Assembly (NCBI GenBank): GCA_003150225.1
Contig: QAND01000013.1
Location: forward strand, 1 to 64,000
Source: Bacillota bacterium
GTDB lineage: Bacteria; Bacillota; Clostridia; Christensenellales; QAND01
Direction: 5' to 3'
DNA: 64,000 bases
Every line of letters starts with the position of its first letter. The stretch's first letter is position 1. Below are positions 7,848 to 15,937 of the stretch, piece by piece. A program made the translations under genes and the position numbers. The notes beneath the pieces are model-generated. The model was not told the DNA's origin. It worked only from the letters and a program-made list of their open reading frames with translations, and made no database searches.

Positions 7848-7863
7848 AAAGTATACCTTTCTT
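7848..7863 (+). repeat. Direct repeat copy 2 (AAAGTATACCTTTCTT)
   Basis: The second exact copy of the 16-base element at 7754-7769, 94 bases downstream and about 95 bases before the start codon at 7959. Confidence 0.7.
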
Positions 7864-7958
7864 ACTAAACGAAAAAGAACAGCATTGGCACGTTCTCTCG
7901 GAGGATGCATACAAAAGCTTCTCCGGGTTAGCAGGAAAAAAATGGAGGAGGCATTTGT

Positions 7959-9698
7959 ATGAAGAGGAAAAGATGGCTTGGGCTGCTCCTTGCAACGGCA
8001 ATGATGCTGGCGCTGCTGCCCATGACGGCGTTTGCCGCTCCCACGCAAGTATACATGGGCGGCGGCTATTTGAGCGACGGCGCGAACAGCGTTGGCGGTG
8101 GTACCGCTACCCTGGATGTGACGCAGAACACCCTAACCCTTGAAAACGTCTCGGTAACCGATTATATTTGGATCAACTCCGACAGCGCGTTTACGATTAT
8201 CGCTAAAGGAACGAATGCGGTTGGAACCGCCGACGCTCCCGTAAGCGGCAGTGCTTTATGGAGTGAAAACGTGCCAACGCTAAACATCAATGTCGAGAGC
8301 GGCGCGGAACTCGGCCTGTATGCGGGAAGCGGGAATGGCCTTTATCTTCCCAACGGCGTTGCCAATATCTCTGGCCCTGGCAAATTAATCGCAAGCGCTG
8401 AATATCCAGCCATCTTTACAAAAGGCGATTTGAATTTAAACGGCGGCTTACAGGCCGAAATTATTTCGGACAGTAACGGCATTCAGGTAAGCAAAGGCAA
8501 CATCAACATTGAGAACGCCAAGCTCACGGTGGATGCGTATTACGTCGCCCTATTTGCTCAGATGTATGATGAAATAACCGATGCTGATATTCCCTCCGCC
8601 GTTACCATGAAAAACAGCACCGTTTCCCTTACCACAGGTGAGCGCCAGGGCGTGTATTGCGGCTCCGGCGGAATCCTGGTAGAGGATACCGTCCTCACAA
8701 CCAAGACCGACAAGGAAATTTACGCAGAAGGATATAGCCTATACTCCTATGGCGACATCACCATTAAAGGCGATGATACCGTCATCAACGCCGATGACGA
8801 TTGTGGCATTGCTGCCGATGACGGCGTTCTGCGGATTGAAGGGGGAAAAATTGACGTTCGTTCCACAGACGTGGCTTTAACCGGGTGGTACGGCGTTGAG
8901 ATCACCGGCGGGACCATCTCCGCAAGCGCTGAAGAAGGCGCGGCTGTGCTGGCAACGGAGGGCCTCGTTCAGATCAAAGGTGCGGATACCAAACTAACGG
9001 CAACATCCAACAGCTCCGATACGGCGGCGATCTCCAATGGCATCACCGGCGGGATTCTTCTCGACGCCGACATTACTGCAAAAAATACCGCGAATTATAC
9101 GCCCATAGAGGGCAAAAACAAGGATAAGAGCGTTGCCATCGCCCTGGGCGCCGGCGTGGGAGCCGTCAACATCAACGGCCAGACGACGGGCGACGTAGTC
9201 GTATATAACGAGGCGGACACCAAGTTCTCCTACTTCATCCTTGCGGATGGCGAATCGACGGATGCCGTTTTAGATACCGTAAAAATCTGCAAACATACTT
9301 GGGGAGCGCCGGTGTGGAGCTGGAACGCAGAGCACACCGCAGCAAGCGCTCTATTCACCTGCACCAAGGATGCCGGGCATACCGCAAAGGTTGATGGAAC
9401 CATCACGGCTTTGACCACGGCCGCAACCTGCGGAAGCGATGGCAGCACCGTCTATACCGCAACGGCGACGTTCAACGGCAGCGCCTATACCGATGAAAAA
9501 ACGGTATCCATCCCGGCGACCGGAGCGCATCATTATGTCGATGGAACCTGCACCGTTTGCGGCGCTGAGGAAAAGACCGAAACCGATGTTCCGAAAACCG
9601 GCGATGCCAGTAATCCCGCACTTTGGACTGCATTGGCACTCTTTGCTGCCGGCGCCTTCGGAATCACCTTCTATGGGAGAAGAAAAGAAGTTAAGTAA
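7959..9698 (+). CDS. Sortase-anchored beta-helix surface protein
   Basis: A 579-residue wall protein. The signal peptide (LGLLLATAMMLALLPMTAFAA) is followed by about 430 residues of irregular beta-helix-like repeats with alternating small, polar and Ile/Val residues (for example SNGIQVSKGNINIENAKLTV and EITGGTISASAEEGAAVLA). Residues about 440-540 form a Cys/His-bearing module (CKHTWGAPVW, CTKDAGHTAKV, HHYVDGTCTVCGAEE). The C-terminus is a cell-wall sorting signal: VPKTGD, a hydrophobic helix (LWTALALFAAGAFGITF) and RRK. AGGAGG stands seven bases before the ATG. No sortase gene is in the window. The function may be adhesion or glycan binding, but this is not shown. Confidence 0.82.
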   Translation: MKRKRWLGLLLATAMMLALLPMTAFAAPTQVYMGGGYLSDGANSVGGGTATLDVTQNTLTLENVSVTDYIWINSDSAFTIIAKGTNAVGTADAPVSGSALWSENVPTLNINVESGAELGLYAGSGNGLYLPNGVANISGPGKLIASAEYPAIFTKGDLNLNGGLQAEIISDSNGIQVSKGNINIENAKLTVDAYYVALFAQMYDEITDADIPSAVTMKNSTVSLTTGERQGVYCGSGGILVEDTVLTTKTDKEIYAEGYSLYSYGDITIKGDDTVINADDDCGIAADDGVLRIEGGKIDVRSTDVALTGWYGVEITGGTISASAEEGAAVLATEGLVQIKGADTKLTATSNSSDTAAISNGITGGILLDADITAKNTANYTPIEGKNKDKSVAIALGAGVGAVNINGQTTGDVVVYNEADTKFSYFILADGESTDAVLDTVKICKHTWGAPVWSWNAEHTAASALFTCTKDAGHTAKVDGTITALTTAATCGSDGSTVYTATATFNGSAYTDEKTVSIPATGAHHYVDGTCTVCGAEEKTETDVPKTGDASNPALWTALALFAAGAFGITFYGRRKEVK

Positions 9699-9711
9699 CT
9701 ATAATGCATAG

Positions 9712-9746
9712 AAAGGGAGCGGAACCTTTGTTCCGCTCCCTTTTTT
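9712..9746 (+). terminator. Intrinsic terminator of the surface-protein gene
   Basis: GGGAGCGGAAC pairs with GTTCCGCTCCC around CTTT, followed by six T. Confidence 0.92.
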
Positions 9747-9777
9747 ATCATCCGCCTTTTATTTGATTTCCCTCCCG

Positions 9778-12189
9778 CTACCAGGCGCCTCCGCCACCGC
9801 CTCCGCTGCCACCGCCGGTGAATCCGCCGCCTGAGAAACCTCCTCCAGTGAATCCGCCGCTCCCGCCGCCTTGAGGCGCGGGCGCAGATACCATGGTTTG
9901 GGTCATTCGGCCCATGGACCGGTTCATGTAATGGACCATCCAGATGGCGCTCATGGTATTCCAATTCTGCCTCTGGTACCAGATGGGAGGTTCGGTGAGG
10001 ATCCCCTCAAACCGCCGGCCCAGGGTTTCCTCCAGTCCCAGCACCATCGCATAGGGCAACAGTCGATAAAAATAGCCAGGGTGCTCCCGGGCCATGGTAA
10101 ACAGGCTGCTTTCATCCGTTTGGGTCAGGTACAGCCGCAGACCTAGCAGCTCCTCCATCAACCTCCGTCCATAGACGGAACGCCGTCGGATAAAGGGATG
10201 CAGGGCCAAGCATAGCACGCCCACCAGGGTGTAACCAACGGCAATAGCTGGAGACAGTTCCCCCTGCGAAGTCATCAAAAAAACCTGAATCCCCGCAAAT
10301 GCCAAATAGAACAAGCCCAACAATCCGCTCCACAAACGGCGTCGGTGGCGCTCCATCTTATGCCAGCTATTGTATAGCTGCGCGCTGAACCACAGGGCCA
10401 GCAGGCCGGCAACCAGGGGCAGGATCCCAAACAAGCTGAACGCAGGGTCTCGCTTCAAGCATCCCAGAAGCGGTCCCACCGAAAGGAATAGGGCGGCCAA
10501 AAGCGCCAACAGGGTAGACCATCTCCCCGCAGACCGATCCTCCAGCCGGTGTTCTCCGGTAAATTCGCCAGCCACCGCTTTCTGGGCGTCGGCCACCGAG
10601 GGATAAAACTTTTCCTTGAGCTGTTCGTCGGTCACGGTGCCAGCGGCCTCATCTCCCAGGGCAAACAACGCGTCATACAAGGTGTGCTCGTAGCCCCGAT
10701 GCCCGTCATCCAGCGGAGCGCCACGGGTCAGGAGGAATCCGTCCTCCCCAATGTCCGCCATGGTAAGGTGCCCCTCCTCTGCCCATTGCAGAATCAGGCT
10801 GGCAATGTCATCGGGACTGCAGCTAAAATGAATGAGATACCCCGCCTCGGCGGAGTTCAGTTCCTTGGGCGGGAAAGGCTGAGGCACCGGCAGAAGCGGG
10901 CGCTCCCGGCCAAGCAGAAGATAGAGCACCAAAAACAGTACCAAGAGCGCCGTGGCCGCTACCAGCGCGATCCAGTTTCCCGCAGACGCCGGCCGGGTAA
11001 AGAATCCCTCAGGATAGACCACACGCACCCCGATCAGAGCGCCGGCAGGCAGCTGCTCCAGGGCCACCGTCAGAGCCCCGTTTTCATCCATCTTGGCGGC
11101 AAGCTCCCGATCCACTCCATCTTCAGTGCGGCTAAACGCCCGGTATTCGTTGGGAATCTCCGGCAGATGTACCCGAAGGGTTCCGGACATCGCCCCGGCT
11201 TCCGCCGTTCCGGAGAAAAGCCAGAGGTCAGCGTAATCCATTTGGCGGTTTCGATCCAGCTCCTGATCCACGGTATAGGACAGGGCAAAGCGCTGCTGCC
11301 CCGTGGCCATGGCGGTATGCAAAAAGGCCGCTCCGTATTCCGCGTCGTAATCCATCCCTTCCCCCTCGACGTCCAGAATCCAGGTCTTTTCCTCCCCCTG
11401 CGGGGAAAACGGTACCAGGACTCCCTCCCTGGGTTCGGACAGCTCCAGATCCAATTCCCGATCCACCCGATAGCTCCGGTCCCGGTTTAAGGTGACGATG
11501 GCATCGGCCTTGAGAACAGTCAGGGGAGACAGCACCTGGGGCGCCTGGTCAAACGCCCCCTCCTCCAGATATCCATGGAGGGTAACGGCGGTCCCGGGCG
11601 CCAATGCCTCCTTGCTCTCCAGCGTGATGAGAGTGCCGTAATCGGCAGCCAGGATATAGGGATTGCCGGTTTCCCCCTCCCTGCCTGAAAACACCTGGTA
11701 ACGCACAGGGCGCTCCGGCAGTTGAACGGCGGCGGAAAAACGCTGGATGGAACACTCCCAGCCCTGGCCCAGCAGATTGATATAGGCGTGGTCATAGCTG
11801 GAATCCCCATCGGCGGCATGGTCCATGGTATAGCGGATCACATACCGCTGCATTCCCGTCACATATTCCCCCGGGGTTCCAATGCGGATGCGCAGGGTTT
11901 CTCCCCCTGGCTCCAGCTGATATTGAGCGCCCTCCACCGAGATGTCGTGAAGATTGTAATCCTCCTCCCCGCCGAAAAGGGGCAGATCGCGATAGATCCC
12001 CTGGCGCTCCGATGGGAACCGCACATCGATGGTCTCGGTGACCACATACCGCCGGGCACGGTCCATCCGAACCTCCACCTGGTATTGTTCGATGGTATAG
12101 TCCACATCCTGGGCCCGGACGGATACCGGGATTGAGAAAAGGCCCCAGAACAACGCCAGGGCCAGAAACAGGAAAGAAACGCGCTTCAT
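9778..12189 (-). CDS. DUF2207 membrane protein with Gly-rich tail
   Basis: An 803-residue DUF2207-family envelope protein. A signal peptide (about 1-26) precedes two tandem extracellular beta domains with family signatures such as DVRFPSERQGIYRDLPL and YVIRYTMDHA. A membrane helix follows near 405-427 (WIALVAATALLVLFLVLYLLL), then a cytoplasmic winged-helix-like region, more hydrophobic helices near 565-660, and a cytoplasmic tail. The last 30 or so residues are almost only Gly, Ser, Phe and Thr, ending GGGGGGAW. The gene lies nine bases after a lemA-like gene, and the LemA-DUF2207 pairing is widespread in bacteria. The molecular role is unknown; links to membrane stress or sensing have been proposed. 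Confidence 0.88.
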   Translation of the reverse strand: MKRVSFLFLALALFWGLFSIPVSVRAQDVDYTIEQYQVEVRMDRARRYVVTETIDVRFPSERQGIYRDLPLFGGEEDYNLHDISVEGAQYQLEPGGETLRIRIGTPGEYVTGMQRYVIRYTMDHAADGDSSYDHAYINLLGQGWECSIQRFSAAVQLPERPVRYQVFSGREGETGNPYILAADYGTLITLESKEALAPGTAVTLHGYLEEGAFDQAPQVLSPLTVLKADAIVTLNRDRSYRVDRELDLELSEPREGVLVPFSPQGEEKTWILDVEGEGMDYDAEYGAAFLHTAMATGQQRFALSYTVDQELDRNRQMDYADLWLFSGTAEAGAMSGTLRVHLPEIPNEYRAFSRTEDGVDRELAAKMDENGALTVALEQLPAGALIGVRVVYPEGFFTRPASAGNWIALVAATALLVLFLVLYLLLGRERPLLPVPQPFPPKELNSAEAGYLIHFSCSPDDIASLILQWAEEGHLTMADIGEDGFLLTRGAPLDDGHRGYEHTLYDALFALGDEAAGTVTDEQLKEKFYPSVADAQKAVAGEFTGEHRLEDRSAGRWSTLLALLAALFLSVGPLLGCLKRDPAFSLFGILPLVAGLLALWFSAQLYNSWHKMERHRRRLWSGLLGLFYLAFAGIQVFLMTSQGELSPAIAVGYTLVGVLCLALHPFIRRRSVYGRRLMEELLGLRLYLTQTDESSLFTMAREHPGYFYRLLPYAMVLGLEETLGRRFEGILTEPPIWYQRQNWNTMSAIWMVHYMNRSMGRMTQTMVSAPAPQGGGSGGFTGGGFSGGGFTGGGSGGGGGGAW

Positions 12190-12198
12190 CTTTTCTCC

Positions 12199-12696
12199 TT
12201 AATGGGCCAAAGCCCCTTTTGATTCCCCAAACAGGGGGAGGACAGAAAATTTCCGCACCGCAGCTATCAAGCCGGCGGGAAAGGAGCGAACCTTTCCGTT
12301 GAGGGCCCGAACGGCAGCGTTATAATCCTCCTTGCACAGAGCGATGTCCTGCTCCAGCAGGGCAATCCGGCTCAGAATAGCCCGCTCCTCCTCATCCACA
12401 ACTGCCTGTGCGGCCGCAGCGATGGCCAGGGTCAAGCGGGTTTCGGCGCATAGCCGATCCTCCCTTTTCTCCCGGTTGGCCTCCACCGCCAGCCGGGCTT
12501 CCCGAATGCCGGAAAGCAGGGTTTGCTCCTCCCCCGCCAGCATCCGATCGATGCGCTCCAGGCGGGCATCCAGAGGAACCGCCATCATACCGTAGGCTTT
12601 TTCCGTCCGTTTTTGTAGCTCTTTCAACTTTTTATGGGTGGATACTCCGTATCCGCCAAACAGGGTCATCATCAGCAAAAGCGCCAATGCCCACAT
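12199..12696 (-). CDS. LemA family protein
   Basis: A 165-residue LemA-like protein. One N-terminal hydrophobic helix (WALALLLMMTLFGGYGV) is followed by long, charged alpha-helical segments expected to form a coiled helical bundle. The family signature appears near the C-terminus as YNAAVRALNGKVRSFPAGLIA. The middle is more divergent and the tail shorter than in typical 180-190 residue members. The start at 12696 has GGAGG nine bases upstream. It is the first gene of a two-gene unit with the DUF2207 protein. Function unknown. Confidence 0.82.
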   Translation of the reverse strand: MWALALLLMMTLFGGYGVSTHKKLKELQKRTEKAYGMMAVPLDARLERIDRMLAGEEQTLLSGIREARLAVEANREKREDRLCAETRLTLAIAAAAQAVVDEEERAILSRIALLEQDIALCKEDYNAAVRALNGKVRSFPAGLIAAVRKFSVLPLFGESKGALAH

Positions 12697-12721
12697 ACCG
12701 CTACGCCTCCATACAAGGTTC

Positions 12722-12740
12722 GCGGCTTAAGCCGCTTTTT
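12722..12740 (+). terminator. Orphan plus-strand terminator hairpin
   Basis: GCGGC-TTAA-GCCGC followed by TTTTTT on the plus strand, although the neighbouring gene (lemA) is on the minus strand. It would stop antisense transcription of lemA or form a leader hairpin in the lemA mRNA. Confidence 0.5.
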
Positions 12741-12866
12741 TAGCATGCCCCTATTTTGACATCTCCCAGCACTTTTTTCAACTGTCCCCTGGTTTCACCC
12801 CAAAAAACTGTTGAAATTGCGCCGCAATTCTTCCCAACAAACGCCACAAGATCCAGGAAGTCCCCC

Positions 12867-12895
12867 TTGTATTTTCTTCGCATATTGTGGATAAT
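12867..12895 (+). promoter_or_regulatory. Predicted promoter of the epimerase gene
   Basis: TTGTAT (12867-12872) and GATAAT (12890-12895), 17 bases apart, with the start point expected just before the palindrome at 12904. The rest of 12741-12866 shows nothing I recognise. Confidence 0.5.
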
Positions 12896-12903
12896 AGGAT
12901 TAG

Positions 12904-12925
12904 ATATTGAACAGATGTTCAATAT
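12904..12925. promoter_or_regulatory. Palindromic operator, TetR-like
   Basis: The inverted repeat ATATTGAAC-AGAT-GTTCAATAT is perfect over nine bases per arm and sits at about +2 to +24 of the epimerase promoter, an ideal repressor position. Its core TGAACAGATGTTCA matches the two operators before the TetR gene (25298-25311, 25313-25326) at 11 and 10 of 14 positions. Confidence 0.7.
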
Positions 12926-12942
12926 GAAGGGAAGGTGTGGAC

Positions 12943-14013
12943 ATGACCTATCGTCTTTATGTGATTACGGGAGCAACGGGACATCTTGGCAACGGCCTTC
13001 TATGGCTGCTGCAGCAAAGGAAGGCTCCGGTAAAAATTCGGATCATGGCTCTGCCGGGGGAGGATGTTTCCGCCCTTTCTCCGTATCAGGAGATAGAGAT
13101 CGTTCGTGGGGACGTATGCGATTACGATAGCCTGATATCCGCTTTTGACGGCCGGAGCGCAGGAATTCAGCCGCAGGAAACAGCGGTTATCCACTGTGCT
13201 GGCGTGGTCTCCATCTATAAAAAGGATGACGGCACCGCCCGCCGTGTCAATGTGGAAGGCACCGCAAACGTTATTGAAGCCTGCCGGGTCCTGGGCATCG
13301 GGCGGCTTCTCTATGTAAGCAGCGTTCATGCCCTGACCGAAGCAGCCCATGGCGGCGTCATGCGGGAGCAATCCCGGATGGAGCCCGCAAAGGTGGTGGG
13401 CCTGTACGCCAAAACCAAGGCAGAGGCCACCAACCTGGTGCTGGACGCCGCTCGGAACGGGCTGGACGCGGTGGTGGTACATCCCGCCGGCATCATAGGG
13501 CCTTTGGATCCCGGCTGCACCCATTCCACCCAACTGGTGTTGGAGTACCTTAAGGGGGGATTGCGGATTGCCGTTCCCGGCGGCTACAACTTCGTAGATG
13601 TTCGGGATGTAGCCCAAGGAATCCTATCGGCGGTGGAGCGGGGAAAAAGCGGACAATGCTACATTCTTTCGGGACGGTATATCTCGGTAAAGGAGATCCT
13701 CGCCACCCTCTTTGACATCACCGGGCTTCATAAATGCAAGCTCTTGGTGCCCATGTTTTTGGCCAAACTGGCGGCGCCCTTTTCGGAGCTGCATTACCGC
13801 CGAATTCGCAAAAAGCCTCTTTTTACCGGGTATTCTCTTTATACCCTTGGCGCCAACTCCAACTTTGATCACAGCCGCGCCACCCGGGAACTGGGCTTCC
13901 GGCCCCGGCCCATTCGAGACAGTTTAGCAGATACCGTAACCTACCTCAAAAGCCATGGGAGGCTGGGCAGCCGCGGCCTGCGACGCCGCAAAACCGGAAA
14001 CGCCACAGCATAG
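12943..14013 (+). CDS. NAD-dependent epimerase/dehydratase family protein (extended SDR)
   Basis: A 356-residue extended short-chain dehydrogenase. The NAD(P)-binding GATGHLG lies at residues 10-16. The acidic end of the second strand appears in VRGDVCDYDSL, followed by the catalytic Ser in YVSSVHAL and the YAKTK Tyr-Lys pair. It resembles the atypical SDRs that act on nucleotide sugars, dihydroflavonol-like ketones or 3-beta-hydroxysteroids; the substrate cannot be named. The ATG at 12943 is preferred to a GTG six bases upstream, because GGGAAGG then falls seven bases before it. A palindrome at the transcription start suggests repression by a TetR-type protein, possibly the one at 24664. The tail is basic (RRRKTGN). 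Confidence 0.82.
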   Translation: MTYRLYVITGATGHLGNGLLWLLQQRKAPVKIRIMALPGEDVSALSPYQEIEIVRGDVCDYDSLISAFDGRSAGIQPQETAVIHCAGVVSIYKKDDGTARRVNVEGTANVIEACRVLGIGRLLYVSSVHALTEAAHGGVMREQSRMEPAKVVGLYAKTKAEATNLVLDAARNGLDAVVVHPAGIIGPLDPGCTHSTQLVLEYLKGGLRIAVPGGYNFVDVRDVAQGILSAVERGKSGQCYILSGRYISVKEILATLFDITGLHKCKLLVPMFLAKLAAPFSELHYRRIRKKPLFTGYSLYTLGANSNFDHSRATRELGFRPRPIRDSLADTVTYLKSHGRLGSRGLRRRKTGNATA

Positions 14014-14023
14014 GGCTACACAG

Positions 14024-14054
14024 AAAAGCACGCGGAAAGAGCGTGCTTTTTTTG
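14024..14054 (+). terminator. Intrinsic terminator of the epimerase gene
   Basis: AAAGCACGC and GCGTGCTTT arms around GGAAAGA, followed by a T-run. Confidence 0.9.
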
Positions 14055-14085
14055 CGTTTTAGAATACTGCATTTTCCGTTTCCCC

Positions 14086-14114
14086 TTGTCTCCCCCCGCA
14101 GCCTATGCTATCCT
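14086..14114 (+). promoter_or_regulatory. Predicted promoter of the L-serine dehydratase gene
   Basis: TTGTCT (14086-14091) and TATCCT (14109-14114) with a 17-base spacer, 30 bases before the ATG. Confidence 0.5.
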
Positions 14115-14143
14115 GGTGCCATCAAAAGGGGGGCTAAATCTCA

Positions 14144-15700
14144 ATGGAAAACACAAAAACTGCCGATCTATTCAACGACGTCATGGGCCCCATCATGTGC
14201 GGTCCGTCCTCCTCTTCCACGGCGGGGCCAACCCGCATCGGGCGGCTCACCTATGACCTCTGTGGTCAGGGGGACTACAAAAAGGTGGTCATCGAATATT
14301 CCAGCCACACCGGGTATTCCCATGGCCGGGGTAGCGGAACCACCAAGGGCGTTACCGGGGGTCTCATGGGCTGGATGCCGGATCATGAGAATCTGTTTTA
14401 TTCCCTGGATGTCGCCAAGGAGCGTGGTCTGGACATCCCCGTTGTCATCACTGAGGATCCAGTACCCCATGTCAATACCATCACCTTAAAATGCAGCCTG
14501 AACAACGGGATGGACATCAGCACCCGTATGATCTCCATGGGCGGTGGCAGCGTGGCCGTGTACCAGATCGACGACCTCCGTGTGGATCTGTTTGGCGGCC
14601 GGTATGAGGTGGTGGTCTGGGGCGATTCCGCCGCCCAGGCCGCCGCTCAGGCTCTTTTGGGACAGGCGCCCGTTGCCCAAAACGACCATCTGGCCGTCTT
14701 CAGTCGGGAGGAGGAAACCGATATCGACGCGGTGCGGAACCTGTCCGGCGTGCGCTATGCCTCTCAGCTTTATCCCGTAGTGCCCTGCGTAACCCGGGAC
14801 GACGCCCAGGCGCCTTTTACCACCGCAGCCGGCATGCAGGCTTGGCAGGCGGAGCACGGCGGCAGTATTCTAGACGCGGCTTTTGCGTATCAAAGCGGCA
14901 TCAGCGGATGGGACCAGAAGCGCATCATGGATTGGAGCCTTCATCTCCTGGACGTGATGGATCAATCGGTCCAGGCCGGCCTTGATAACGATGGCCGTGG
15001 ATTTTTCTGTGTTCGTCCGGTCAGCCACGCGTTAAAGGAGCTTCATGAGAAGAAAAAGTTCCTGGATACCGGCATATTGGGCGTTGCTACGGTGGCCGCC
15101 ACAGCTGTGATGGAATCCAACATGTCCATGCGGCTGGTGATCGCCGCTCCCACAGGCGGAAGCGCAGGGGTATTCCCCGGTGTAGCCGCGGCCCTGGCGG
15201 AAGCGGGATATACCCGGGAACAGATCGCCGAAAGTCTTCTGGTGGCGGCGCTGGTCGGCGCTTTCATCTACAACCAGGCTACCTTTACGGCCTCGGTGGG
15301 AGGCTGTGCCGTGGAGATCGGCGCTGCTAGTTCCATGAGCGCCGCCGCAGCGGCCTATCTCTTGGGCGGGGACACCAAAGTCTGTCTGGACGCCGCTGGG
15401 CTAGCCCTGCGAAACCTCACGGGTTTGGCCTGCGATCCCCTGGCCTCCGGGGTGGAGGTGCCATGCATCCACCGGAACGCCATGGGCAGCGCCAACGCCA
15501 TCGTCAGCGCCAACATGGCCCTGGGCGGCGTGGATCCTGTTCTTCCCTACGATGAGGTCATCGAAGCCATGTATGTCTTCGGCAAAAACTGTGTGGACAA
15601 CAACTGGGCCTGTGGCCGCATCGGCCGAGTAGGCGCCCAGGGCACCGCCACGGGGCAGCGGGTGCGGGAGGAGTTTTCCCGTAAGGCTCCCATGGACTAA
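14144..15700 (+). CDS. sdaA: L-serine ammonia-lyase, iron-sulfur type, single chain
   Basis: A 518-residue L-serine dehydratase that converts L-serine to pyruvate and ammonia with an oxygen-labile [4Fe-4S] cluster. The N-terminal half is the beta domain (GPIMCGPSSSSTAGPTRIG at about 15-33). The C-terminal half is the alpha domain, with APTGGSAGVFPG and cluster cysteines in GGCAVEIGAA and ACDPLASGVEVPC. Many Firmicutes split these domains into SdaAB and SdaAA, whereas here they are one polypeptide, as in E. coli. GGGGGG lies about eleven bases before the ATG. It is a one-gene unit with its own promoter and terminator, likely serving serine catabolism to pyruvate. Confidence 0.93.
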   Translation: MENTKTADLFNDVMGPIMCGPSSSSTAGPTRIGRLTYDLCGQGDYKKVVIEYSSHTGYSHGRGSGTTKGVTGGLMGWMPDHENLFYSLDVAKERGLDIPVVITEDPVPHVNTITLKCSLNNGMDISTRMISMGGGSVAVYQIDDLRVDLFGGRYEVVVWGDSAAQAAAQALLGQAPVAQNDHLAVFSREEETDIDAVRNLSGVRYASQLYPVVPCVTRDDAQAPFTTAAGMQAWQAEHGGSILDAAFAYQSGISGWDQKRIMDWSLHLLDVMDQSVQAGLDNDGRGFFCVRPVSHALKELHEKKKFLDTGILGVATVAATAVMESNMSMRLVIAAPTGGSAGVFPGVAAALAEAGYTREQIAESLLVAALVGAFIYNQATFTASVGGCAVEIGAASSMSAAAAAYLLGGDTKVCLDAAGLALRNLTGLACDPLASGVEVPCIHRNAMGSANAIVSANMALGGVDPVLPYDEVIEAMYVFGKNCVDNNWACGRIGRVGAQGTATGQRVREEFSRKAPMD

Positions 15701-15759
15701 ACCAGCCGGAACCCAGCCCTTACCGCGACCCAGTTTCTAACCCTTTATAGAAGCAGTAG

Positions 15760-15786
15760 AAAAAGCCCGCAACCGCGGGCTTTTTC
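15760..15786 (+). terminator. Intrinsic terminator of the L-serine dehydratase gene
   Basis: A perfect AAAAAGCCCGC/GCGGGCTTTTT stem around AACC. Confidence 0.92.
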
Positions 15787-15858
15787 TTGTTTCCCTGGAC
15801 ATCCCCTTCTGAATGAAAAATTTATGTTGCAAAATTCTGTTCTTTTCTGTCCCCTTCC

Positions 15859-15886
15859 TTGTAATCTTTTCAAAATATAGTAATAT
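15859..15886 (+). promoter_or_regulatory. Possible promoter of the NagA-like array
   Basis: TTGTAA (15859-15864) and TAATAT (15881-15886), 16 bases apart, upstream of the first NagA-like gene. Moderate match only. Confidence 0.35.
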
Positions 15887-15937
15887 AAAGGTATCAGTGT
15901 AGCACCATAACAATCTACCAAAAGGAGCGTGTTTTCC

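Noticed and set aside
9778-9880. Gly-rich repeat at the end of the DUF2207 gene as a mobile or CRISPR-like repeat
   Set aside because: The DNA repeat simply follows from a Gly/Ser/Phe/Thr-rich protein tail common in this family.
12740-12922. A 60-codon minus-strand frame between lemA and the epimerase gene
   Set aside because: It would start with TTG inside the operator palindrome, has no ribosome binding site, and its residues look random.
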